Source: Sacculina carcini
Taxonomy: Eukaryota > Arthropoda > Thecostraca > Sacculinidae
Assembly (NCBI GenBank): GCA_916048095.2
Contig: OU696596.1
Span: 3,769,195-3,833,194, forward strand
DNA length: 64,000 nucleotides
Direction of reading: 5' to 3'
A model generated the notes under the pieces. It was not told the DNA's origin, did not search any database, and saw nothing but the letters and a program-made list of their open reading frames with translations. Below are positions 46,070 to 56,537 of the stretch, piece by piece. Position 1 is the first letter of the stretch; every line of letters begins with the position of its first letter. Both the position numbers and the translations under genes were made by a program.

Positions 46070-46324
46070 GAGTGGTTCTTAACCTGTGTGGGCAATTTCC
46101 TACTGGTGGGAAATGGAAGATTTGCCAAGTGGGAAGCTAAAGGTCGGAGAGAAATGTGTGTTTTTAACAATTCAAATTCGTATATTTTTGTGTCTAATGA
46201 CCTCTTGACATTTGCTTTGATGTAACTACTGACTTTACTGAATTTATTAGCTTTGTTGTGTGGACAATGAAGAGATGACTCATTAAAGAATGGGCAATCA
46301 GAGAAAAAAGGTTAAGAACCACTG
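46070..46324. mobile_element. hAT-type MITE copy 5 (255 bp)
   Basis: As copies 2-4 but 6 bp shorter. Confidence 0.85.
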
Positions 46325-46800
46325 TGCTAGATGATATTATCACTTCGTGTTTTTCGTCCACTGGTCTCAATGCTGTATCTTCCGCGAAAACATAATCCTG
46401 TATACTGGATAACCCCCAAACCATTTATGTTGTGTGATTGTGTACTGTTTACGAGAGTGTGTGAGTGAATTAGAGCGCATAAGGTCGTACAGTGCGATTC
46501 GTTTTAATGTGTGTATGCGTGCGTGTGTGTGTTTTTCGTGTGTGTTTCCTGGCTGTCCTGCGCAGTGCGTCTACTTGTATGTTCGCTGTATCTTCTGTTA
46601 CCTTATGGATGTTGGTGCTTGTAAGCGTATGTACTGGCGAGGCCACTGTGTGGCATTGATCGGATGTTGTGTGGATATGTGACGGTGTGTGTGTGGGGAG
46701 TAGGATTGAAGTGTTGGTGCGTGTGGCATTGCGGTCCCCAACTAAATATATTTAGATATTTGTTAATTGCATTGCTTAACAACATTGTTGTCAAGCAATT

Positions 46801-47149
46801 CCAACTAACTTTGATACAATCTGGGTCCACCTTGATGCAACATCAGATTAGTGCACAATTGCATAAAAACATATTGCCCGTGATAAATTGCACGCATGAC
46901 AAGCACACAACACTTGTGCGTTGTAAAACACACGTTCACATGAAGATGTGGTTTGAAACACTATTATTCTATGGTTGACATTTGCCATTTTAAACAGTCA
47001 ATATATACATCACATCAGTGCAAATCGAGATTCGGTTCAGTGTATTAAATTATGTAGCATTTCTACGTGACATGCATAATGCATGCATGCATGCATGAAC
47101 ACAGACACACACACACATACACACACACACACACACAAACTCATACTCA
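46801..47149. other. No gene; short CATG and CA tracts
   Basis: A unique stretch to about 46925, then 'tttgaaacactattattcta' shared with 33010-33060, a (GCAT)n run at about 47075-47096 and a CA tract at about 47104-47138. Confidence 0.5.
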
Positions 47150-47434
47150 CACAGTTCTTCTAGGCTTGATTTGGTATATACAGGGCATCCCAATGAGAAA
47201 GAGGAAATTCGCTACGAAATTGCACTGGGAAAGAGCGACCTTGTATCAATAGAGATTAAGACAGTTGACGGTATTACACAATCGGAAAGTTTGGGAGTTC
47301 CGCGACAAGCAAAATTGAATTACGCTAAATGTGATTTTGATAGTATGAGGAAATATTTTGCAGTAATGGATTGGGAGTGCTTACTGGAAACAGAGAGTTT
47401 GCAGGGAGAATACAATATGTTTCTACATATTTAG
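47150..47434 (+). pseudogene. Non-LTR retrotransposon fragment: end of endonuclease and linker
   Basis: The frame reads LDLVYTGHPNEKEEIRYE, ALGKSDLVSIE, then KLNYAKCDFDSMRKYF and ends at 47434. This order (LDLV.T, LGKSDH-type motif, then a KxNYxKxD(F/Y)xxMR linker) is typical of the C-terminal APE endonuclease and linker of CR1/jockey-like ORF2. The SDH catalytic His is replaced by Leu. The first ATG (47171) is internal to the similarity. RT does not follow; the frame stops and duplication 2 begins 67 bp on. Confidence 0.7.
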
Positions 47435-47750
47435 AAAACAGGCCTAAAGCGGTTTGTGCCCAAATATAAGGAAAATACTACAGTTGGGAAATGATGGTTT
47501 AATATAAAATGTGCTAGGACACGAAAATTGAAGGAAAAGGCGTGGAAGAGGATGAGAAGAAGAAACACGCGTAAAACTAGAGGAATATATAAACGCACGC
47601 AACTTGGGACCGACTCCCCTTTTGTCCACAGATCGAAAGTGCCACAAAATTCTGCAACTCTCAAATCTTTCTACGCGCGCCACAGTGGCCGCGTTTAAGT
47701 GGCTTAGCTGATGCGTACGTGATGAGTCAGGGTCGTTTTTGTCCACACTC

Positions 47751-47784
47751 AGTGGTTTTCAAACTTGGTGTATGTGGTGGAATT
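47751..47784. repeat. hAT-terminus-like 34-mer between 10-bp direct repeats
   Basis: 'agtggttttcaaacttggtg' resembles one end of a hAT element and is flanked on both sides by gtccacactc (47741-47750 and 47785-47794). The other inverted end is absent. Confidence 0.4.
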
Positions 47785-47839
47785 GTCCACACTCGTGATA
47801 CGGCTCAGGCGGGGCTGTTTTTGACTGATACCAGTGTTG

Positions 47840-48220
47840 AGCAACCTAACCAGCCTAACCTAATCTAACCTAACCTAACTAACCTAACCTAACCTAACTA
47901 ACCTAACCAACCTAAGCTAACCTAACTAACCTAACCTAACCTAATCTAACTAACCTAACCTAACCTAACCTAACTAACCTAACCTAACCTAACTAACCTA
48001 ACCAACCTAACCTAACCTAACCTAACTAACCTAACCTAACCAACCTAACCTAACCTAACTAACCTAACCAGCCTAACCTAACCTAACTAACCTAACCTAG
48101 CCTACCTAACCTAACCTAACTGACCTAACCTAACCTAACCTAACTAACCTAACCTAACTAACCTAACCTAATCTACCTAACCTAACCTAACCTAACTAAC
48201 CTAACCTAACCTAACCTATG
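47840..48220 (-). repeat. Degenerate TTAGG-type array
   Basis: About 380 bp of CCTAA units with frequent 'aacctaactaacc' four-base slips. On the minus strand this is (TTAGG)n, the canonical arthropod telomere repeat. It is interspersed and internal, not a chromosome end. Confidence 0.85.
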
Positions 48221-48639
48221 AAATGCAAAGCAAACATTTATAACAAGGAGAAAATATCAGTGCAATGTGCTCAACATCCCGGCAGCCAAACCATCCATAT
48301 CGTTAAATAACTACATTTATACATTTACTGCATTTACTACATTTATATAATAAACTAGTTGACATAATGACATTAACACGTAGTATATACATATATTAGC
48401 TCTTTAGCGGAATCACAAACTTAGTCAACTCAATCTCAATTTCCTGCTCAACACTGGAATAGGGCTACGACCATTTACCATAACTACATACCATACCATC
48501 TGGTCCAACGCTGATACGATGCGATGAACACCCGCCGAGCGATGACTCACCGACCGTGAGTGAATCTGACAGTGGCGAATCTAGAGACTGAGTTATGTGA
48601 ATGATCATCTTTGACAATTTTTATCAGCTATGTGAAGTT

Positions 48640-48745
48640 TATGGTAGTGTAGGTTAGCTTTGGTTAGGTTAGGCTAGATAATGTTTGGTTGGGTTATGTG
48701 GGTTATGTTAGGCTAGACTTGGTTGACTTGGTAGACTTGATTTGT
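48640..48745 (+). repeat. Oppositely oriented TTAGG-like patch
   Basis: 'ttggttaggttaggctagat' and 'ggttgggttatgtgggttat' on the plus strand, about 430 bp from the array above and in the reverse orientation. Confidence 0.6.
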
Positions 48746-48754
48746 GCAATGCTA

Positions 48755-48990
48755 GATGGCCGTTGGATAGCGAGTAGCTCTTCCGCCCTTGGACAGGTTT
48801 TATTTTTAGTCCTGCTGGGTGTCTAGTCACCCTCCACACTGGTGGGAACCAGTGGGGGAGCCGGTTTAGTCGCCTACCACTCGACTATGAGACTGGTTGT
48901 ACTGGGCTACACAGTACCAGTAGCAGGAGTTCTCCTGACCAGACAATTTACCAGACCGAAGTGAGTCAACCAGCCAAACACAGTAATTCA
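48755..48990. other. GC-rich unclassified patch
   Basis: Moderately GC-rich, with short inverted repeats ('ggttgtactgg' and 'ccagtagcagg'-type arms). Present identically in both copies of duplication 2. Possibly a SINE or a LINE 3' region; I could not find convincing A and B boxes. Confidence 0.35.
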
Positions 48991-49074
48991 CAATGAGGAT
49001 AAGAGTTGTAAGGTAACGAAACAGATTATAGGGTAGGTTAGATCAAGCAGACTCAAGTAGGTATTTGTGCAAGG

Positions 49075-49395
49075 CGACAGTGAAAGGCTTTATAGACGTT
49101 TTTTCAAGGATTTGTGAGGGAAACGAGTTATATATATGAGGAGCATAAAATGTAAAAGATTTGGACGACCAGGGAGATAAATTGATAACGGGAGGACTAA
49201 CAAAGCCTTAAGATGGCGACTATCAAAACGAACGCTAGGTATGAGAAGAGAACGAAGATACAATGGTGAAGATTGAGAATGAATCAATTTGAATGTCAAA
49301 CAGCAAATTTTGAATCGAATTCGTAAAAGAGCAGGATGCCAGCCAAGCTGCCGAAGGTGGTATGATGTAGTTTTAGGAGGAAGTCGCAAATTTGT
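49075..49395 (-). pseudogene. CR1/L2-like LINE, extreme C-terminal fragment (copy a)
   Basis: The minus-strand frame contains LRQLGWHPALLRIRFKICCLTFKLIHS, the same region as the C-terminus of the LINE at 36759 (KICCLTFKLI). An extra T in a T run near 49100 shifts the end of the frame relative to copy b. Everything upstream is lost. Confidence 0.8.
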
Positions 49396-49483
49396 TGATA
49401 CTACATTTGTCTCATATTATATTTAGACATATCTATTTCAATATGTCAAATCACAATTATCATATATCATCAAATATCACATT

Positions 49484-50822
49484 ACATTACGTAGATCTTT
49501 GTTTTACTAATAAAGCACGCATTTTAACTGTTACCGACTGTTACCAGAATGTATGAATTGCGCTATATTTCACTGATACGTAAGATTATTATTGAATCAG
49601 AAGTATTAATTTATACACTAAGAGAAAATAATTCATTGTACCAGGCAGGAACAACCGGAGTAAAAAATTGGCATATCATATATACAGTTTAGACAATACG
49701 TGTGTATATGTGTGCATATCTGTTATGTAGGGAAAATCTATGTATATTTACCCCATTCTTGAAATTATGTGAGAAACAAGATAGAATTTTAACAAATGTA
49801 AAATTTACGAATGAAAACATATTTTAACAATAATCACGTTTAGTAATAATGTATGACATAAGCTTGTGTCATAGCCGAATTATGTATATATTGAACTAAT
49901 CTATATATATTCGTGATCAATCGTTACTTCAATCTATAGTCTTCCCTGATCGTTTTGCCCTTCAATTCAAAGCTGATGTGTTAGTATTTGTAGGCTACAG
50001 TGACAACACCATGTTATTATTTGTTATTGCTGCTGTTGTTGTGGATCTGTAAGATGATTAGCATGGTCTCAACAGCTCTGAAAGCTGTTCAGATAGCACA
50101 CAATTACACGTCACACACACATTGTGACATGTGGCATGTGGTCCTCGATTCTCAGTATTATATAGTGAGAAATATTTGCATGAGACGTCGAGAATTAATT
50201 TAAATAGAGTGGATTATACGATTAGCAATCATGTACAGCTGGATTATAAGCAACGGTGGTGACAAATAGAACAAGGTGTAATAGACGGGATATTGGCGCG
50301 TCTATGAGATGTAGTGTCGCAACCATTGCTGCTCCACTGTCCAACGCATGACTCCCTAACATTAACCTTCATATTGATTGCAATTTATTCTTCACATTTA
50401 CAATGTATCATTGGGGTAAAATGAATGAATAGCGTATACCGAATGACTCCAACTTGTTATCTTAATTCATTCAGCTAAAGACAAATAAATTGTGTGCAAT
50501 TGAAAGTATGAATAGTTGAAGACTTGCTATTATTTTGAGATGATTTAATAGCATTGCAATTATTATTCCTACCGGTCATATACTATCATTATTATTATCA
50601 AAGCCGACGCGAGGTCTTAAATAGCGCCATTATTAGATAGAGGTCTGACATTGGTAAAATGAATTCGCGAGCAGCCCCTCGGTATCCTGGGAATCGTGGT
50701 ACTTTCATGCGCAAATTTATGATAAATTTCAATATCATGCGCGAGGCAACTGTGCCCCTCAACACTCGGCCCCCTTCCAGCTTGGGGGCGCAGGGTGCTG
50801 TTGCTAAATCTCTGATTATTAC
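49484..50822 (+). repeat. Segmental duplication 3, copy a
   Basis: Near-identical to 52033-53390. It begins as a diverged RepB segment ('acgcattttaactgttaccg') and ends near 'ctgattattacat'. No coding potential; the short frames differ between copies. Confidence 0.85.
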
Positions 50823-51093
50823 ATGGATTATGCCCTATTGTGTTGCAATATATGTGAAATAGATAGCTGATAGGAGATAAATAAATGATAGTGTGTTACT
50901 ACCATCCAGTCGCGCTTGTGTAAATTAATATCACCGAAACGTTATAACATTAAATCAGTAATCCATTGGTATTACATTATTAATTTGAAATATTAATTTG
51001 ATTCAATACCACCTTTGTATCGATATGTTAATCACACTTGTTTATCGTATGCATCTGCCTCGTTTGTTCTTTAGTTAAGCTCATGGGGTGCAA
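50823..51093. other. No feature recognised
   Basis: AT-rich sequence between duplication 3a and the LTR fragment; no frame or repeat seen. Confidence 0.45.
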
Positions 51094-51996
51094 TGTAGTG
51101 TGATCGTGTGCATATAACAAAGTTATAATCATACCAGTTTTCTATCTGTCTGTTTACTCAGTTTTCTCTCACTCTCTCTCTCTCAGTGTACTTTCGCGTT
51201 CTTTTCGCGGTTTGCTGTGCAGCTGTCGTTAGGCTAATTTATGTGGTAGGGTGGCGTCATTATTACACTGCGCCTGATATGCTTGGCAACGTGTGAAGTA
51301 TGTGTGACAGTAACTTATGACTTTTTTTGTACGTCTGACTTGGCTGAGCATCTCGTGGTAACACGCGTGTGTACTGTTCAGAAATAGCTTTTCAGAATTA
51401 TCTGTTCAGAAATCATGTTCAGAAATAGCTTGTGTCCCGATTGTGTAGTCGCGCTGTTTGGCCAACTGGCATTGCTTGTGGTGTATGGTGCCAACGACAT
51501 GTGTTTTCGGTATATAAACCGGGGTTAATAAGAATAAGGGGCGGTACTTGGTTTAGTTTGGCTTGGACTAGCGACTTGCGAGGTAGGATTCACCATTAAT
51601 AATTCATCATTAGGGTATTAGGTTTTGGATTTCATAAAGATTTAAGAATAGCTTTAAGAGTAGATTGGACTGGTTTCTAAATACGCAAATAAACTATGAC
51701 TGGGTGACTATTACTTGTTATCGCGGCCACAACATCAATAGGAACTATCAAGACATCACGATCAGCCAAACGACCAAGAACAACATCTCAACATATTACT
51801 ACCGTTACAGTGCAGTGAGAGAGTGTGTGTGTGTGAGATTGTGTTAGAGTGTGTCAGCGTCTTATTGTGTCTGTGTGATCGTGTATGGCTTAATTGTGTA
51901 TGGCGTGCGAGAGTGTGTGAGCGAGTGTGTGTAGTTGTTTCGGCGTGTGTGTGTGTATGCGTTTAGTGAAGTGTGCATGCCCCGCGGCGGCGAGCT
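51094..51996 (+). mobile_element. 5' part of a TGTGGTGTGATCG-family LTR, split by a solo LTR
   Basis: 51094-51112 (TGTAGTGTGATCGTGTGCA) and 51815-51996 together match the first about 200 bp of the LTR at 38987. It has 'ctgtgtgatcgtgtatggct' and 'ccccgcggcggcgagc', then breaks off at 'tagctagtatcacac'. Intermediate in divergence between old and young copies. Confidence 0.8.
51113..51809 (+). mobile_element. Solo LTR of a different family (697 bp)
   Basis: Inserted within the LTR fragment above and flanked by the perfect 5-bp repeat GTGCA (51108-51112 and 51810-51814). The uninterrupted target is seen in the LTR at 38987-39010. Ends are TATAAC and GTTACA, that is TGTAAC..GTTACA with one change. 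A TATA-like 'cggtatataaaccgg' near 51510 supports plus orientation. No internal region is present. Confidence 0.8.
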
Positions 51997-52009
51997 AGCT
52001 AGTATCACA

Positions 52010-53390
52010 CACACACACGCACACAAATACCTATCACATTACATTACGTAGATATTTGTTTTACTGAAAAAGCACGCATTTTAACCAACATCTACATTAC
52101 CGACTGTTACCAGAATGTATGAATTGCGCTATATTTCACTGATACGTAAGATTATTATTGAATCAGAAGTATTAATTTATACACTAAGAGAAAATAATTC
52201 ATTGTACCAGGCAGGAACAACCGGAGTAAAAAATTGGCATATCATATATACAGTTTAGACAATACGTGTGTATATGTGTGCATATCTGTTATGTAGGGAA
52301 AATCTATGTATATTTACCCCATGCTTGAAATTATGTGAGAAACAAGATAGAATTTTAACAAATGTAAAATTTACGAATGAAAACATATTTTAACAATAAT
52401 CACGTTTAGTAATAATGTATGACATAAGCTTGTGTCATAGCCGAATTATGTATATATTGAACTAATCTATATATATTCGTGATCAATCGTTACTTCAATC
52501 TATAGTCTTCCCTGATCGTTTTGCCCTTCAATTCAAAGCTGATGTGTTAGTATTTGTAGGCTACAGTGACAACACCATGTTATTATTTGTTATTGCTGCT
52601 GTTGTTGTGGATCTGTAAGATGATTAGCATGGTCTCACCTTGATCTTGAGCTGTTCAGATAGCACACAATTACACGTCACACACACATTGTGACATGTGG
52701 CATGTGGTCCTCGATTCTCAGTATTATATAGTGAGAAATATTTGCATGAGACGTCGAGAATTAATTTAAATAGAGTGGATTATACGATTAGCAATCATGT
52801 ACAGCTGGATTATAAGCAACGGTGGTGACAAATAGAACAAGGTGTAATAGACGGGATATTGGCGCGTCTATGAGATGTAGTGTCGCAACCATTGCTGCTC
52901 CACTGTCCAACGCATGACTGCCTAACATTAACCTTCATATTGATTGCAATTTATTCTTCACATTTACAATGTATCATTGGGGTAAAATGAATGAATAGCG
53001 TATACCGAATGACTCCAACTTGTTATCTTAATTCATTCAGCTAAAGACAAATAAATTGTGTGCAATTGAAAGTATGAATAGTTGAAGACTTGCTATTATT
53101 TTGAGATGATTTAATAGCATTGCAATTATTATTCCTACCGGTCATATACTATCATTATTATTATCAAAGCCGACGCGAGGTCTTAAATAGCGCCATTATT
53201 AGATAGAGGTCTGACATTGGTAAAATGAATTCGCGAGCAGCCCCTCGGTATCCTGGGAATCGTGGTACTTTCATGCGCAAATTTATGATAAATTTCAATA
53301 TCATGCGCGAGGCAACTGTGCCCCTCAACACTCGGCCCCCTTCCGGCTGGGGGGCGCAGGGTGCTGTTGCTACAGCTCTGATTATTACAT
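52010..53390 (+). repeat. Segmental duplication 3, copy b
   Basis: Copy of 49484-50822 with a short CA/'cacaaatacc' lead-in as in RepB. It differs by a replaced 'ccttgatcttga' near 52640 and scattered substitutions. Confidence 0.85.
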
Positions 53391-53536
53391 ACAACACTGC
53401 ACTGCACTGCACTTACAGCACTGATTATTGTAACTTTATTTTCGAGAAAAATTGACCTAATAAAGTAACCTAAAATATTTTAAGAGTTTTAATGTTATTA
53501 TTACTTTTGTTACCTATTATCACTTTGTTACTATTA
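53391..53536. other. No gene; 'cactg' short tandem
   Basis: Contains 'cactgcactgcactgcactt' and T-rich sequence; nothing else seen. Confidence 0.45.
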
Positions 53537-53805
53537 CATATTCTCAAGTATGAAAATTGCTCAAATAATAAATGCTTCGATATCACAGATACCACAGACA
53601 AAAATTATGAGTGGATACAAATATCAGCTTTCATTCCATGTGTTCCATGTGCATTATATATGTATTGCATTGTATTGCATTTGTATGCATTACGTGTTGT
53701 ATGTATTGCACTCTATTCTTAATGGGTCATCGATTCTTAATAAGTAGTACATACACATATACACATTATATAACCCACACATAGACAGTACATATAAACA
53801 CATAG
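53537..53805 (+). repeat. RepF copy 2
   Basis: See 15484-15765. Confidence 0.7.
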
Positions 53806-54109
53806 ATAGTTTGCATAAAATGACAATGAATTTTTTGGTGGAAATATTGCAATGTGCATATGAAGAAAATTGTCATTTATTTTTCAAAAATCAACCAGAG
53901 GCATTGTGAGTTTGGCTTGTTTGAACATCGTGACGTTCTAACCGTTCGAACATTATATAATCATGGTAAGAATCATGGATAAAATATTTACATGATTATA
54001 ATGTACTCACCATTACGATTCCCTTCAATACGTCAACGATACATGATGAGCACATACAAATATAATATCAGAAATGAGATTGACCAACATTTTCCTGTGT
54101 AAAATTTTC
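53806..54109 (+). repeat. Unique stretch, then block shared with 5180-5364
   Basis: The first about 120 bp have no relative here. From about 53930 the sequence is that preceding the long-TIR MITE at 5365. Confidence 0.6.
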
Positions 54110-54455
54110 GGATCTACTACCCTTTTAGCCAACGAACCATTTTGGCCAAACGCTCAGCGGACGAAATACGATGCGATGAATATCGACATTGTCTAACCAA
54201 ACCTAACCAAACCTAATCAAGTCTAATCTAACGATTTGTATGTGTTCACAAATTTCAAAGCCACTGAACTACATACAGCTGAGTAAAGATTGGCCAAGAT
54301 GATCACTCGCTTAACTTTCAGTCACTAGATACGCCAGTGTCAGATGCAGTGTCAGATAATATGTAAAATTTTAGCCAATGTCGATATTCATCGCATCGTA
54401 TTTCTATCGCCGAGCGATGGCCAAAATGTTCGTTGGCTAAAACGGTCGTAACCCC
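54110..54455. mobile_element. Long-TIR MITE, copy 2 (346 bp)
   Basis: As copy 1. Its right arm retains 'gttcg', lost from the right arm of copy 1, which makes the two arms match better here. Confidence 0.75.
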
Positions 54456-54464
54456 ACTGTGTGT

Positions 54465-54722
54465 ATGCGCTGTTAATGTTGATCGTGTGTGTTGGACCTG
54501 CGTGACCTGAACAGGTTTCGTGAGTGTTACGTGAGTTACGTGGTCACGGTGGTTAGGACGTTGTTTTCATTGCTGTTCCATTGCTATTTACATCTGGCTA
54601 ACTCTTATTGCGACTTGGATCTTACAAGTGCCTCAAATAGACATCACGTTTTTGAACTATTAAACATGCCATTGTGCCACCCAGATAGACAGGTGCAAGA
54701 ATTCGCAACAAAATTGCCTAAT
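54465..54722 (+). repeat. RepC copy 6, truncated
   Basis: Open frame at 54489-54728 runs into RepA at 'aaattgcctaataaataata'. The hAT MITE part is missing. Confidence 0.75.
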
Positions 54723-55438
54723 AAATAATAAGTATCAATTATTAATCAGTAAATAACTTGCCTAATAACTAGAAAATAATAAATATCTATCATTTTCCAT
54801 CTTGCTAAAATTATCTGCTTATACCTGCTTCATGCACCTACAGTAAGAGTAATTTTCCGGTTTTTCACAACTTCTCTATTCTTCTATATCCATACTAGAT
54901 CTTGTTGAAGTGGAAACATGATACAATGATATTCAGTGTCCACAACCAGCCAAATGAAACAATTAATCATGCATCAAATTGTTAGTATTTAGTATACAAA
55001 AATAATGCATACATCAGAGTAAGCATAGCTTAACCATACCTTGTGAACTTGGAGCTGAAAATTCGGTAACGAAGAATGAACACGTCGTTAGTACATACCT
55101 AATACAATATGATAATGAAAGTTGGCCAATACAGTGGTTCACTAGGACAACAAGGTAGTGAAATAATCATCAGTGGTTGGTATTTTTACGATATAGTGAC
55201 AATATGATGGCGCTATTTTATTTTACTTTCTATTTTATTGTACTTTTTTCTCTATTTCTCACCAACTAAATATCACACATCTAAATAAATTATACCATCA
55301 TACTGGAAATTTTGTTTTCTACAACACCGTATAAATTTTAATTTTCCAGAGTGCATTAAAAAATTACGGCGGTATGAAGTCAATATGACAAAGTCAAAAA
55401 CACAAAAATTGCACTGAAAAGCAGATATATAGCAATAT
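54723..55438 (+). repeat. RepA copy 5
   Basis: Nearly identical to 40860-41580. Confidence 0.8.
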
Positions 55439-55545
55439 TATACCAATTGAACGGATATATTATACCAATTGAACGGATATATTATACCAATTGAACGGAT
55501 ATATTATACCAATATTATACCAATTGGACAGATATATACCAATAT
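55439..55545 (+). repeat. 22-bp minisatellite (3 units)
   Basis: Three units plus the 'ttggacagatata' variant, against eight in the sister copy at 41581. Confidence 0.9.
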
Positions 55546-55551
55546 TCTTCT

Positions 55552-55659
55552 TGTGTGATCGTGTATCTTCTTGTGTGATCGTGTATCTTCTTGTGTGATC
55601 GTGTATCTTCTTGTGTGATCGTGTATGGTTGAATTGTGTATTGAATGCGAGCCGGTCAC
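55552..55659 (+). mobile_element. Old solo LTR fragment, start region repeated four times
   Basis: A 20-bp unit ('cttcttgtgtgatcgtgtat') occurs four times before 'ggttgaattg'. The LTR then stops at 'gccggtcac', as at 41872. Confidence 0.8.
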
Positions 55660-56520
55660 GGTCTCTCTTTAAGCTAAACGTATTGATAATTATCAGCACC
55701 CGCACATAATACTATGGCTATTACTACTATCTCGTTCAGTACAATTTCGCAACCCAGTGATATTCAGCCGAGTAAAATAATGTTGTGACATATTCTTTAA
55801 TGCAAGTTATAACAGTGGTAATTCTGCATAATTATTCCGAGGCGGAATTGTGAAAATTCGTGAGCAAAAAATAATTACACAACATCACTAATAAATATTG
55901 CTATTGATGTCATTATGCACAGGATCAACATCAATGTACTAGTACTTGTATAAGTAGTGGTATATTGATGTACTTATGTTGTATATTGTATAGCACTAGC
56001 ACTAGTATATTGTATTGTACTAGTATATTTATGTACTAGTATATTGATGTACAAGGAATATTTATATACTAGTAAATTGATGTACTATTATATTTACATG
56101 ATATAAGTACTTGATATAGAGTAGCAAAAACCACTGATTCGCCAACTAACTAGCCTAATAAATAATAAATATCAATTATTAATCAGTAAATAACTTGCCT
56201 AATAACTAGAAAATAATAAATATCTATCATTTTCCATCTTAATAGAATTATCTGCTCTGTGGAGCATATCCATCAAAATGTAATTTAAAGTGGAAAGCTA
56301 ATATAAAAGTGAAGTACACTAATTGCAAATGTAAATATTGTTAGTAATGGTCGCAATAATGTTCTTTATATTATTTCAATACAATTATTTACAAAATAGC
56401 TCGTACTACATATTGTATAATAGTGTTGGCGTAAACACTGCATGTGTTAATGCCCCCGTCCTCCCATATGTAGCACCCTGTGCTCTCAGTCTTATACATG
56501 TCAAACGTGGGAAAATATCT
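55660..56520 (+). repeat. RepA copy 6 and following block
   Basis: As 41873-42735, including the 16-bp minisatellite near 56020-56095, ending in the TA tract that holds Helitron-like copy B. Confidence 0.8.
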
Positions 56521-56537
56521 CAATATATATATATATA

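Larger units (their letters stand above)
41995..46722 (+). repeat. Segmental duplication 1, copy b (4.7 kb)
   Basis: Colinear with 30150-34855. Components: RepA end with minisatellite, (TA)n at about 42735-42780, RepC at 42790, MITEs, an RT fragment, a further RepC. A small deletion near 46147 removes 'caaaag'. Confidence 0.85.
47501..49931 (+). repeat. Segmental duplication 2, copy a
   Basis: Colinear with 61567-64000 at an offset of 14066-14070, with very few differences. The left limit is 'aatataaaatgtgctaggac'. It contains TTAGG-type arrays, a GC-rich patch and a LINE tail. Confidence 0.9.

Noticed and set aside
47444..47746. 100-residue minus-strand frame, also at 61462
   Set aside because: Different C-termini in the two copies because the duplication boundary lies inside it; no family recognised.
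48755..48990. tRNA or tRNA-derived SINE
   Set aside because: I could not fit A and B boxes or a cloverleaf; left as an unclassified GC-rich patch.
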